This document shows, piece by piece, positions 31,693-40,738 of a stretch of DNA of 64,000 nt. Made by a program: the position numbers and the translations under genes. Location: NCBI RefSeq assembly GCF_024753545.1, contig NZ_JANTOO010000002.1, positions 120,442 through 184,441 of the forward strand. The letters are read 5' to 3'. A model generated the notes under the pieces. It did not search any database. It was not told where the DNA came from and worked only from the letters and a program-made list of their open reading frames with translations. This stretch comes from Lysinibacillus pinottii. GTDB taxonomy: Bacteria; Bacillota; Bacilli; Bacillales_A; Planococcaceae. Every line of letters begins with the position of its first letter. The first letter of the stretch is position 1.

Positions 31693-31727
31693 ATAGCCAG
31701 TTACTCGAATAGTGAGTAACTGGCTAT
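31693..31727. repeat. perfect 14-bp inverted repeat
   Basis: ATAGCCAGTTACTC / GAGTAACTGGCTAT with a 7-base loop; no T-run on either strand, so not a standard terminator. It lies between the hydrolase and the small membrane protein. Confidence 0.7.
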
Positions 31728-31831
31728 GACACTTGTGAATACAAAGGCAAACGTTCCAAAAATGAAACTAAATCAAAGCTAGCACGTAAATTTATTTAAA
31801 TTCGACTATTTTTAGAAAACGAGGTTGTTTG

Positions 31832-32023
31832 ATGAAGGAATGGTGGCAAAGTAAGAAAAGAAAAACGACAAAAAGGAAAGTAAATAATAATTACTCCCTA
31901 TTTGAATTATTACTTGATGTGCTTTTTTGGTTACCAGAGCTCTTTCTAGTCCCATTCAGATTAGTATTTTGGTTGCTTAGAGGTATAGGTAGATTAATTG
32001 CAGATGTATTTGAATATCCGTGA
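31832..32023 (+). CDS. small membrane protein (63 aa)
   Basis: 63-residue protein: basic N-terminus (KEWWQSKKRKTTKRK), then a hydrophobic region with Trp and Phe at about residues 22-58. ATG at 31832 with GAGGTTG upstream. One membrane segment or amphipathic hairpin. No family recognised. Confidence 0.6.
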   Translation: MKEWWQSKKRKTTKRKVNNNYSLFELLLDVLFWLPELFLVPFRLVFWLLRGIGRLIADVFEYP

Positions 32024-32068
32024 ATTCCTTACCCTGTATAATTAATGTTGAACATTCAAAGTGTTTCG

Positions 32069-32386
32069 TTATTTCCCCCATGGCTGTTCACCATATCTTT
32101 TAAGCTTCACGATTTCACCATCATTATTGACCAAACGATTATATACATAATTAATTTTATATTCATTGTACTTTTCTAATTGTATTTTTTCGTAAAACTT
32201 CTTTGATAAAGTCAACTCTCGGTCATCAATTAACAAATAGTATTGACCATTTTTTTCCATAATGTTTTGTTCGTCAAGAAGATAGGTGCTTTCAACTTGT
32301 ACATTATTAAGAGAATAAACACCTGCTACAAATAAGGCTACAAAAGCAAATAAGACGAACATCACAAAAAGTCTTGTTTTACTCAT
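32069..32386 (-). CDS. small membrane-anchored protein
   Basis: 105-residue protein with one N-terminal membrane segment (LFVMFVLFAFVALFVAGVY) and a short exported or soluble domain. Ribosome-binding site GTGAGGTGAGG. No homologue recognised. Confidence 0.65.
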   Translation of the reverse strand: MSKTRLFVMFVLFAFVALFVAGVYSLNNVQVESTYLLDEQNIMEKNGQYYLLIDDRELTLSKKFYEKIQLEKYNEYKINYVYNRLVNNDGEIVKLKRYGEQPWGK

Positions 32387-32454
32387 ATCCTCACCTCACT
32401 AAACTTAGCCATCATAAGATCATTACATTAGATTTTACAAGTCATTATGTAAAG

Positions 32455-32883
32455 CTAGAGCAATTTAAATAATCCATTTGGAACTAATACTAATTTATTA
32501 TTTGAGAAGTCACTAATGGGCTTCCAAAGCAATTTGAAGCGTGTGCCATTATCTTCTTCCCCAAAAAAAGAAGCATTTTCATAAAAGGACATTTCAATAA
32601 AATCCGCTTCATAAACAAACACTACTTCATGTCCATTATCACCATTGTATGTAAATATATTTTCAATTGTACCTACATGCTTTAGGTTAGTAATACTAGC
32701 CTCGATTTCCTCCAATATTTCTCGCCTTATTGCCTTTGAACTCGTCTCACCATATTCAATTTTCCCACCAATTGGTCGATAATAAAATGTCTCCTTTACT
32801 TCATCAAAGCCTTCAGAGACAAGTATTGCATCTTCTTTCCTAAATATACAAATAGCTTTTGCTATAATTTGCTCTTTCTTCAT
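32455..32883 (-). CDS. Nudix hydrolase
   Basis: 142-residue protein with a full Nudix box (GGKIEYGE, seven residues, then REILEEIE), which binds the metal for hydrolysis of nucleoside diphosphates linked to X. ATG at 32883 follows GGAGG; a frame extends upstream without support. Substrate not predictable. Confidence 0.9.
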   Translation of the reverse strand: MKKEQIIAKAICIFRKEDAILVSEGFDEVKETFYYRPIGGKIEYGETSSKAIRREILEEIEASITNLKHVGTIENIFTYNGDNGHEVVFVYEADFIEMSFYENASFFGEEDNGTRFKLLWKPISDFSNNKLVLVPNGLFKLL

Positions 32884-33073
32884 CTGATTCCTCCAATCCC
32901 ATTTCAAGCTGTGCGACAGGTGCATTTTTTATTATATCAATGCGCTCACGATAATAAAGAATGTTTTGTACAAATTTAGCTCGTATTTACATATTTCATC
33001 TGGCACAATTTCCTTGCCATTCATTAAAATGATAAACTAGTAAGAAGCATGATAGGAAGGAGATGGAATGTGA

Positions 33074-33538
33074 ATGATGGATGCTAAGACCATTTTATTG
33101 GACCAACTTCTAGCAAATGCAAATGATCGTAGCTGGTATATTTCATTTCATGAGGCAGTTGAAGGACTATCTGAGGAAGAAGCATTTTGGAAACCCGATA
33201 ATACCAGTCATAGTATTGCTGAAATTGTCCAACATCTCATTTATTGGAATGAAACTTGGCAAATCAGATACATTGAAAATCATGTTCAAGCTAGTCCACA
33301 AGTCCAAAGCAATCATGATACTTTTCTATTGAGAGATAAGGTGACTTTTTTGGAGCTAAAGGATAAATTATTAAAAACGCTACTTCAGTGGCAGGAGCTT
33401 CTTGAGGAGGAGCAACTTCTATCTGTTGTAAATGGTTACCCAGTGAAGGCGGAATGGTGGGCTATCATTTCCAATGCCACAACACATAATGCCTACCATA
33501 TTGGACAATTAGCATATATTCGTAAGATGAAAAGATAG
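33074..33538 (+). CDS. DinB family protein
   Basis: 154-residue four-helix protein of the DinB/YfiT-like superfamily, often metal-dependent. Putative metal ligands are His in IAEIVQHLIYW and the two His in THNAYHIGQLAY. AAGGAGATGG upstream. Role (for example thiol-linked detoxification) is not clear from sequence. Confidence 0.85.
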   Translation: MMDAKTILLDQLLANANDRSWYISFHEAVEGLSEEEAFWKPDNTSHSIAEIVQHLIYWNETWQIRYIENHVQASPQVQSNHDTFLLRDKVTFLELKDKLLKTLLQWQELLEEEQLLSVVNGYPVKAEWWAIISNATTHNAYHIGQLAYIRKMKR

Positions 33539-33587
33539 ACATTTGATGGATGATTTTGGCCTAAGCCATTCTGTAAAAAAGTTCGAA

Positions 33588-33622
33588 ACTCTATAAAAAC
33601 CTCACCCAAATGAGCGAGGTTC
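33588..33622 (-). terminator. terminator after minus-strand DinB
   Basis: AACCTC / GAGGTT stem-loop followed by TTTTTATAG on the minus strand. Confidence 0.6.
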
Positions 33623-33673
33623 GTCTGCTTTTCTTTGTTAGAAATTCATCCATTCAAAGATTATCTTGAAATT

Positions 33674-33698
33674 GTCACTCAACTGAGTGACTTTTTAT
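33674..33698 (+). terminator. short terminator
   Basis: GTCACTC / GAGTGAC with a 4-base loop, followed by TTTTTA. It overlaps the start of the convergent DinB gene end. Confidence 0.6.
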
Positions 33699-34210
33699 TT
33701 TGAGTCTGCTTGGAGTGCATCTACTGAATCCACAAATGCTGAAGAAAGACCTCGTCTAATTAGGTTTGCAGAAACTGGCTTTCTCCCAACTTCCCTAGAC
33801 CAAATTGATAATTGTCCTATATGGTGAATTTCATGTGCAATGGTATGACGAATGATTTCACCCCATGTATGCGTTTCAATTGTTCCATCCTCTAATGGAA
33901 GATGTAGTAAACGCTCTTCCATACTAGCATCCCATTTGTTTACAAAACTTTCTACTTCTAAATGAAATTCAGCTGTTAATTTTCGAACTTTCTCAAGGCT
34001 TTTATAGTCATCAAAATTCTCCTGAAAATCCTCTTTACCTTGTAAAACGCGTATCCAACTCCACTCTACATCCACTATATGGAAGAGTGTATGTAGTATA
34101 TTTCCCATACCACCTGTTCGATTTTCTAAAAGTTCTTCTTGACTCAACTCTTCACACCAACGAAACCAATCTTCTCTTACCATCCAATTATATTTAAACA
34201 ATAATTGCAA
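33695..34210 (-). CDS. DinB family protein (second)
   Basis: 171-residue DinB-like protein. Putative ligands: His in LHTLFHIVDVEWSW and the paired His in IRHTIAHEIHHIGQ. Start TTG at 34210 with GAGGGGGAT upstream. Convergent with the other DinB gene but different in sequence. Cytoplasmic; function unknown. Confidence 0.85.
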   Translation of the reverse strand: MQLLFKYNWMVREDWFRWCEELSQEELLENRTGGMGNILHTLFHIVDVEWSWIRVLQGKEDFQENFDDYKSLEKVRKLTAEFHLEVESFVNKWDASMEERLLHLPLEDGTIETHTWGEIIRHTIAHEIHHIGQLSIWSREVGRKPVSANLIRRGLSSAFVDSVDALQADSK

Positions 34211-34423
34211 AATAATCCCCCTCTAAAAAAATATAATAGCCCTCTACTACTTCTTCCTTTATGGATAGTTTCCCTCCATTTTCTCAGAATTTTTTTAGGT
34301 TATTACTGCTGATACTCGTTAGTTTCATTAAAATTGCAGCCCCCTTTCTGCAAAAAAAAGCCTTACAACCGTAATGGCTGTAAGGTTTAACTGATATAGT
34401 TTGCTTAGTGTTGAATCACCAAA

Positions 34424-34512
34424 CATAAAAAAACAGGTCAAGCTAACGGTAAGATATCATTAGAGTACTTTATATACTCTCCTAGATACCTTACTCATTT
34501 TCTTAACCTGCC
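34424..34512 (-). terminator. nested-stem terminator of the LtaS gene
   Basis: Three nested stems (AGGTTAAG/CTTGACCT, GTAAGGTATC/GATATCTTAC, AGAGTATATAAAGTACTCT) ending in a T-run on the minus strand. Unusually elaborate for a plain terminator. Confidence 0.65.
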
Positions 34513-34528
34513 TAGCAAAGGCTAACCA

Positions 34529-36481
34529 TTAATGCGATTCTACATCGTCTTCTTTGGAGTAATTAAATTGGGAAGGATCAACTGGCGTATAGCCTGTTGG
34601 CTTATAAAATCTTAATAAGTCGCCATTCACGACTTTATCAGATAGTTGCAATTTAAGATCTACTTCATTCTTAATTGTTCTCGCAGACTCTAATTGACTA
34701 TCATCTAGTGGTAAACCTGTTTCATTATCATAAAATTTTTCATTAATTGAATAGATTTTAGGGCTGACAAAATCGCCATTTCTAAAAGGCACAATTTCAT
34801 GATGCTCTTCTGACAATAGGTCAGAGCCAAATTGAACAAATTGTTGCGAATCAATTCCAAGTAAATGTAATAGCGTTGGAAGAAGGTCTGTTTGCCCACC
34901 ATACGTATGGTTAGCTCCACCCTCCATACCTGGAACATGTATGAATAATGGAACGCGTTGTAAATTAGCACTTTCATATGGTGTAATATCTTTTCCAATT
35001 ACTTGGCTCATTGCAGCGTTATGATTATCTGAAATACCATAATGGTCGCCATAAAGAACAATCATCGAATGATCATATAAACCAGATTCTTTTAATTGTT
35101 GGAAAACTTGTTCGATTGCTTCATCCGCATAACGAGCAGTTTGGAAATAATTATCAACACTTGCATCTCCAGTATTTGCTTTATCGATTGTTACTAGGTC
35201 TTGATTCATTTTATATGGATAGTGATTCCCAACCGTAATTAATTTTGTATAAAACGGTTGTGGTAAAGAACTTAAAAGACTTTGCGATTGTTCAAAGAAC
35301 GGTTTATCCAATAACCCATATTCAGCCATGTCACCTGAAGTGCCCGTATTATAATAACTAGCATCATAGAATTTATCAAAGCCAAAGGATTTATAAATCA
35401 CATTTCTGTTCCAGAAGCTTCCGTTATTACCATGGAATACAGCCGATGTATAACCATAATCTTTTAAAATGCTAGGAGCTGCCTGGTACGTATTTTGTGC
35501 TTTTGTAATATAAGCAGAACCTTGTGGTAGCCCAAATAAAGAGTTTTCTAGCATAAATTCTGCATCGGATGTTTTACCCTGCCCAGTTTGATGGAAAAAA
35601 TTATCAAAATACAATGTATTTTGATCTTTTGCTAATGAATTTAGAAATGGTGTAACTTCTTCACCGTTTAATTTATAGTCGATAAGAAAGTTCTGGAATG
35701 ATTCTAAATGTAAATAAATAACGTTCATTCCTTTTGCTTTACCAAAATAGTTTGCATTTGGCTTTGCATAGTTAGATTTAGTATAGTTAATCACTTCTGT
35801 AATATCACTACTATCCGCCAAAGCTCTTTGTGAGGATGCTTTCATCGTTTCGACTGAATCATAAATCGTATAGTTATACATCCCTAAATATTTCACAATA
35901 TAGTTTCTATCAAAACCTCTTGTTAATAGCTGCGGACGATTAGCCTCAGCTAGCCCTAAATTAAGAATTGAAATAGCTAAAGCACATGTAATGACCGTCA
36001 TCGCTTTTTTATATCCAAAGCGTGTAGTATCTTTTTGAATTCTTTTTGAGAAGCGTAGATAAAACATTACGAATACATCTACAAAGAATAAGATATCATA
36101 TGGTTTTAATAAAGAAAGAACACTACCACCTAAATCACCAAAGTTCTGCGTTTGAGAAAGTGTAGGTAATGTAATGAAATCACTAAAAAATCGGTAATAA
36201 ACAATATTAGCATACAAAAGGATTGACATCAGCATGTACACTACAACGAGTGATGTATATTTTCGTTTTCCTCTAAAGATAAATGAAAATCCTAGAAATA
36301 GCATTGCTGAGCCTAATGGATTTAATAGTAAAAGAAATTGTTGAATAACTCCTTCTACGCCTAAGTCAAATTGTGTTTGTTGCGATATATATGTTTTAAT
36401 CCATAACATTAAAACAGCTACTACATATATTCCAAAAAAGTTGTTCAATAGGTCGTCTTTTTTACTTATTAGATTTCTCAT
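34529..36481 (-). CDS. ltaS: LtaS-family sulfatase (lipoteichoic acid synthase type)
   Basis: 650-residue membrane enzyme. Five N-terminal membrane segments (about residues 15-190) precede the extracellular sulfatase-fold domain. The nucleophile Thr lies in GQGKTSDAEF, and metal ligands include YGDHYG. This family transfers glycerol phosphate from phosphatidylglycerol to build lipoteichoic acid. ATG at 36481. Standing alone with a terminator; whether it is the main LtaS or a paralogue (YfnI, YvgJ type) cannot be told. Confidence 0.9.
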   Translation of the reverse strand: MRNLISKKDDLLNNFFGIYVVAVLMLWIKTYISQQTQFDLGVEGVIQQFLLLLNPLGSAMLFLGFSFIFRGKRKYTSLVVVYMLMSILLYANIVYYRFFSDFITLPTLSQTQNFGDLGGSVLSLLKPYDILFFVDVFVMFYLRFSKRIQKDTTRFGYKKAMTVITCALAISILNLGLAEANRPQLLTRGFDRNYIVKYLGMYNYTIYDSVETMKASSQRALADSSDITEVINYTKSNYAKPNANYFGKAKGMNVIYLHLESFQNFLIDYKLNGEEVTPFLNSLAKDQNTLYFDNFFHQTGQGKTSDAEFMLENSLFGLPQGSAYITKAQNTYQAAPSILKDYGYTSAVFHGNNGSFWNRNVIYKSFGFDKFYDASYYNTGTSGDMAEYGLLDKPFFEQSQSLLSSLPQPFYTKLITVGNHYPYKMNQDLVTIDKANTGDASVDNYFQTARYADEAIEQVFQQLKESGLYDHSMIVLYGDHYGISDNHNAAMSQVIGKDITPYESANLQRVPLFIHVPGMEGGANHTYGGQTDLLPTLLHLLGIDSQQFVQFGSDLLSEEHHEIVPFRNGDFVSPKIYSINEKFYDNETGLPLDDSQLESARTIKNEVDLKLQLSDKVVNGDLLRFYKPTGYTPVDPSQFNYSKEDDVESH

Positions 36482-36693
36482 TTCTTGCACCTACCTTTTA
36501 CTTATTGAATTGAATCTTGATGTATATTAACTTAGAGATTATAAGTATTAACGTTGCATTTAAAATAATGTTAGGTCACGATAGCTTTTTTCGCGACCAA
36601 TGTATAGTACTCCCCATTTAGACTTATGTCAAGTTGTTAGGTATCACAATAGACAATTCGTATAATCATTACTAATTAACACAAATGCTGTCA

Positions 36694-36746
36694 TAAAAAT
36701 ATCCAGTAAATGTTAGTTTTTTTAACTATCATTTACCGGATATTTT
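36694..36746 (-). terminator. terminator of the agr operon
   Basis: 14-bp imperfect stem (ATATCCGGTAAATG / CATTTACTGGATAT on the minus strand) with an AT loop, then TTTTTAT. It closes the agrBDCA transcript 70 bases past the agrA stop. Confidence 0.8.
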
Positions 36747-36817
36747 AAATAATAACTGTATCTTTTTTAATTTCTTTAAGTTCATCTATTTTACATTAAG
36801 AGAGGGCCAAGCAACCT

Positions 36818-37561
36818 TTATTCGAAAACATTGATTTCTAATTTTTTCTGTACAGCCTTTATCATTCGTGCTGACCCATAACAAATTTCTCCATTTTTCA
36901 TTAATATTTCTTTCCTCTTAAAATCCACTTCCTGAATATTGTCGATATTAACTACAAAAGAATTATGGCAACGTATGAACCCTTCATACTCTTTTTCTAC
37001 GTCTTTCAGTTTCCCATAAAACTCCACTTGACGATTATCCAAATGTAAAACAACTTTATGTAATGGAGAGGACTCAAAAAACATAATTTCATCAAAGTTG
37101 ACACTAATAATTTTATCAGCAATTCTTTGAACGAATTTTTTATTGGATGCCTTGTTCGTCACTTGCCTTCTTTCATTCGTCACCTTCAAACAGCTTATAA
37201 TTTTACTCTGTATAGAATCAACATCATCCTTAATAATAAAATCCATCGCTGCTACTTTATAAATGAAATTTAAATAAGTAAGCTCTGAGTGTGTTGTGAT
37301 AAAAACAATATCACCTATAGGATCAATTTTTCTGATTTCTGCGCCAAGTGTGATACCATTCATCTCATGATTTAGGTCGATATCAAGAAAATATAAACCA
37401 GATCGTTGACTCTCATTAATATAGTGTAATATCTCTTCTGGATCTGCGGTTGTTAGTACCAGCTGCATATCCAGATTTTCAATCATTATATAATTTGACA
37501 CATATCTGGCTATTCTTTCTCTTTGTTCCTTTTGATCTTCGCAGATAAAAACATCAATCAT
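36818..37561 (-). CDS. agrA: AgrA-type LytTR response regulator
   Basis: 247-residue two-component regulator. Receiver domain 1-130 with phospho-acceptor Asp60 in YFLDIDL; LytTR DNA-binding domain about 145-240 (FEIMFFESSPLHK-type, GFIRCHNSFVVN, GSARMIK). Known LytTR regulators bind 9-bp direct repeats. Here such repeats are found upstream of the precursor genes, implying the target. ATG preceded by GAGGGATTGAG and 9 bases downstream of agrC. Confidence 0.92.
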   Translation of the reverse strand: MIDVFICEDQKEQRERIARYVSNYIMIENLDMQLVLTTADPEEILHYINESQRSGLYFLDIDLNHEMNGITLGAEIRKIDPIGDIVFITTHSELTYLNFIYKVAAMDFIIKDDVDSIQSKIISCLKVTNERRQVTNKASNKKFVQRIADKIISVNFDEIMFFESSPLHKVVLHLDNRQVEFYGKLKDVEKEYEGFIRCHNSFVVNIDNIQEVDFKRKEILMKNGEICYGSARMIKAVQKKLEINVFE

Positions 37562-37570
37562 CTCAATCCC

Positions 37571-38872
37571 TCACTTTAAAATTACAATTTCCTGTTTAAA
37601 AAAACCATCCTCTATTACTGTATCCAACTGTGTCATATTTTCTTGATCAACCATCTTCTTCAGACTGTTCAGCCCCAATCCGCGATTTTCTCCTTTTGTC
37701 GAGAAACCTTCTTCGAAATATTGAAAAAGCTTATGACCGGTATCTCTAAACGTATTCCAAACTACAAAGGACACGGATTGTTCGAGCTCTACAAACCCCA
37801 CTCGTATCATACCCTTCTCTATCTCTTCTGCTGCTTCAATGGCATTGTCTAAAATAATTCCAATACAGCGACACAACAGTACACTATCCATATTCAAATA
37901 ATGTATTTCGTTAGGGCATTCAAAAACCACATCTATCCCCTTTTCTTGTGCTGTAATCAGTTTGGAGGAAACCAAACCTTTTACTTCTGGAATTTTAATT
38001 TCAGACAAACCCCTCATTTTAAAATCATTATCACGAATCTCTTGACTGACACGCATAATATTGTCATTAAAATAGCTTTCTAAAGCATCCATATCACGAT
38101 TATTAATATATTCGGACATAGAAGATAGGATATTGATGTAATCATGGCGAAAAGTTCGCATTTCATAATAGTTTTTTTCTAGCTGTTCCGTGTACATTTG
38201 TATACTGTTCAGCTCAATTTCCTTCTCCCTCATCTCTAGCTGCTTTCTGAAGGTGTATACTAGGAACGACAAGCTAACAGCAAAAATGACGAAATAGATA
38301 AATAAGTATAGCGTATTCATCAATACTAGCGTTTTTTGATTTCCTGTTAATCGTACATAAACAATCATTGTAAAATAAATTGTATACGTAAAAAGACCCA
38401 AGAAAGCTAAAATACGTTTTGTAATCCTATCTTCTGCATCCTTTTCAAAAATTCTAAAAGTTATTTTTTTCCAAAACTTTATAAATATAATACCAATGAT
38501 GAGGGTAATAAATTGATGAAGTAATACCGCTGAAAAAATGAGTTCGTTTGTTTCTGAGGAGATTGTATCAATATCTAAAACTTTTCCCAAAATGAAAGTA
38601 GTTATATGATCAATGAGGATCATACCAATCATTATTGTTGATGCGTAGTACAATGCAGGTATCCACTTTAGATATGTATACTTAAACATACCAAGAACAA
38701 ACGCAAATATTAAGAGCGAACCAAAAATATCCAGGTATGGATATAGCCAACCCATTATTAGACTAAACAATATGACTGCAAAAATAGTTTCCTTTCGAAA
38801 AAAAGGTTTACCTATGACAAAAGCTACTAAAATACACTGAATGGCAACTTGAACAATAGCTAATAGAATCAC
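37571..38872 (-). CDS. agrC: AgrC-type sensor histidine kinase
   Basis: 433-residue kinase: six or seven membrane segments in residues 1-205 form the peptide sensor, followed by a coil (210-240), phospho-acceptor His243 in FRHDYINILSSM, and a GHKL ATPase domain with N box ILDNAIEAAEE and G box GLGLNSLK. This is the AgrC/FsrC class that detects a cyclic peptide. Start is GTG at 38872, spaced properly from GAGGATTAG. Confidence 0.92.
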   Translation of the reverse strand: MILLAIVQVAIQCILVAFVIGKPFFRKETIFAVILFSLIMGWLYPYLDIFGSLLIFAFVLGMFKYTYLKWIPALYYASTIMIGMILIDHITTFILGKVLDIDTISSETNELIFSAVLLHQFITLIIGIIFIKFWKKITFRIFEKDAEDRITKRILAFLGLFTYTIYFTMIVYVRLTGNQKTLVLMNTLYLFIYFVIFAVSLSFLVYTFRKQLEMREKEIELNSIQMYTEQLEKNYYEMRTFRHDYINILSSMSEYINNRDMDALESYFNDNIMRVSQEIRDNDFKMRGLSEIKIPEVKGLVSSKLITAQEKGIDVVFECPNEIHYLNMDSVLLCRCIGIILDNAIEAAEEIEKGMIRVGFVELEQSVSFVVWNTFRDTGHKLFQYFEEGFSTKGENRGLGLNSLKKMVDQENMTQLDTVIEDGFFKQEIVILK

Positions 38873-38981
38873 TCACTAATCCTCATCTCTCTTTAGTCAT
38901 CTATTATGAATATTATACTATAGATAATGGAATTAGCAAAATTTAGAATTTTTAGTGAAAATCTATCATTTCACACATAAA

Positions 38982-39113
38982 TTACTTCTTCAATTCTTCT
39001 GGAATTGTTGGTTCAAAGGAATACAATACACAGAAATTATGAACACTCAACCCTCCTACTACAACAAACAGCTTTGTTAGACCTTCTGCAAACATATGTT
39101 GGATTTTTTTCAT
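38982..39113 (-). CDS. agrD: AgrD autoinducer propeptide
   Basis: 43-residue propeptide, too short for common gene callers. Amphipathic N-terminal region (KKIQHMFAEGLTKLFVVVGG), then the predicted signal region HNFCVLYS, then the acidic tail FEPTIPEELKK that AgrB enzymes recognise. By analogy with AgrD of Staphylococcus and Listeria, the thiolactone ring should be Cys28-Val-Leu-Tyr-Ser32. ATG with GGGAGGAAG upstream, 15 bases past the agrB stop. The ring ends in Ser, an unusual C-terminal residue for such rings. Confidence 0.88.
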   Translation of the reverse strand: MKKIQHMFAEGLTKLFVVVGGLSVHNFCVLYSFEPTIPEELKK

Positions 39114-39128
39114 TTTCTTCTTCCTCCC

Positions 39129-39719
39129 TTATTTTTTCAATAATTTATATGTCAACGGAAGAATACAAAATACAGCTAGTAGACTTCCAAAAAATACTTG
39201 ATTGATTACTATTTCTGAGCTTGTACTAATCATTACTGCTACACAAATCGAATAGCCAATAATGGCTCTATTTCTCAGTTTTACTCTCAACGCTTTATCA
39301 TTAACACGGTTCTTTTCTGTATCTTGAGGGGCATATTTATAAAGACAGATATATACAGCTAGAATGCCAATCCAGAAAATCGATTCTGAAATTGAAATAT
39401 CTCGTATGATGATCGGTAGTATTCCAAAAAGGAAAATGCTTATCAACGTGCAGGTACTGCTTTTTTTAGCATGAATACCTCTAGCATAGAGCCGTACTAA
39501 TAAATAAGCACTGTGAAAGATAAATGTTAGCCAAACTGAATGAAGTAGAAATGCAGTTAAATAAACAGGAATGGCCTTCCCGAGATTAATGAGGCAGACT
39601 TCAATACCCAATTTACACTTCAGTTCTTGAATTCTGGTTAAATCTTGTCTTGCTTTTAATTTCCTAACCATATATTCTGCCAACACGTCTTCCCTAAATC
39701 CTTTTAGCAGTATTTCCAT
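39129..39719 (-). CDS. agrB: AgrB-type propeptide protease/transporter
   Basis: 196-residue membrane protein with about six segments. Catalytic His83 and Cys90 in RGIHAKKSSTC match the His-x6-Cys spacing of the AgrB family. It removes the AgrD tail, forms the thiolactone and assists export. ATG with GGAGGGGG. First gene of agrBDCA, preceded by a terminator and an apparent own promoter. Confidence 0.93.
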   Translation of the reverse strand: MEILLKGFREDVLAEYMVRKLKARQDLTRIQELKCKLGIEVCLINLGKAIPVYLTAFLLHSVWLTFIFHSAYLLVRLYARGIHAKKSSTCTLISIFLFGILPIIIRDISISESIFWIGILAVYICLYKYAPQDTEKNRVNDKALRVKLRNRAIIGYSICVAVMISTSSEIVINQVFFGSLLAVFCILPLTYKLLKK

Positions 39720-39818
39720 TTTTCCCCCTCCTTGTTTGTCTTTACAATAAAAGTATAGCTTTGTTATCTAGCATTTTTTCAAATGTTTAGTAACTTACTA
39801 CTCTGATTACTTATATGC

Positions 39819-39858
39819 AAAAAAAAAAGAGGAAAATACACAGTTACGAGTATTTTCC
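39819..39858 (-). terminator. terminator between the RiPP operon and agrB
   Basis: Perfect 9-bp stem GGAAAATAC / GTATTTTCC with a 10-base loop, then a run of T on the minus strand, 20 bases past the stop of the 280-residue gene. It separates biosynthesis from agr. Confidence 0.85.
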
Positions 39859-39876
39859 TTACAATCATGAAATTTA

Positions 39877-40719
39877 TCATACGACAAACTCTACAAAATA
39901 TTTGGGATAAAGCGTAACCGCTTCACTGTATCCTTGAAGATTCATACGATTGATACAGACTTTGTTTCTTGTTGGGAAAAATTCATTTTGCCGCATTTTA
40001 TTATACAAATTAAATAACTGAATAAATAGAATTCTTTCTAGGAAGAAACATATCAATAACTCTTCATGATGCATTATGGCTGCATTCTGCTCGCCTTCTA
40101 TTGAAAATTTTGGAATTTCGAACTTTGTTGTATTAATTAATGGACCAATCTCCAAACTTTTTTCCTGACAACTCAATGCCAGTACATACTTTGAAAAAGA
40201 CTCCACTGGATTCATTTCTGCGATTTTCTTTTGTGTTCCAATTAGGAGATCAATATTGTCCTGAGGCTTATCATCATAGACAGTTTGTACAAACGGCGAT
40301 TTTTCCAGAAACTCTTGAACATTTGGGAATTTATCTTCTAATAGGACTTGAATGTTAAAGATTTTCCCTGTATCAATAATTTTTTCTGCAAAAATCAAGT
40401 ATTCAACAATTGCTTCCGTGGAAATGAAATAAGGTGTAAAAAATTCTGTATAGCTCCTAACTAGATTCAAAAGATCTCTGGATTTTTGTTTTTCATAGGA
40501 GATAAACAATGTAGGGTCCTTTTCCAAAAGCTGTTTTCCAAGCTTATTCTCCGAAGAGTCTGTTGTTTCATCTATTCCATGATAGATAATCTCTTTTAAT
40601 TTATTAAACTCAATATCTTTGACTTTAAAGGCCATGACTGTTTCTAATGTTATACAATCCTGAATCATAAAGAAATCGTTCATTTTTTTTACTTGATATT
40701 TTAATTTTAAGCAATACAT
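39877..40719 (-). CDS. unrecognised protein of the RiPP cluster
   Basis: 280-residue cytoplasmic protein, last gene of the biosynthetic operon, 19 bases after the SagB-type gene. AAAGGAGCTGAGG lies before the ATG. The first ~75 residues look like a beta-strand-rich winged-helix (RRE-like) segment; the C-terminal third is mixed. No E1 or metal motif is visible, and there is a single conserved-looking ending, NRMNLQGYSEAVTLYPK. A distant McbB-type relation is possible but weak. It may bind the leader, scaffold the enzyme complex or give immunity. The name is not recognised. Confidence 0.7.
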   Translation of the reverse strand: MYCLKLKYQVKKMNDFFMIQDCITLETVMAFKVKDIEFNKLKEIIYHGIDETTDSSENKLGKQLLEKDPTLFISYEKQKSRDLLNLVRSYTEFFTPYFISTEAIVEYLIFAEKIIDTGKIFNIQVLLEDKFPNVQEFLEKSPFVQTVYDDKPQDNIDLLIGTQKKIAEMNPVESFSKYVLALSCQEKSLEIGPLINTTKFEIPKFSIEGEQNAAIMHHEELLICFFLERILFIQLFNLYNKMRQNEFFPTRNKVCINRMNLQGYSEAVTLYPKYFVEFVV

Positions 40720-40738
40720 ATTCTACCTCAGCTCCTTT

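Noticed and set aside
39720..39818. AgrA-like repeats upstream of agrB
   Set aside because: Only a partial AGTTAC-like match without a second phased half-site.
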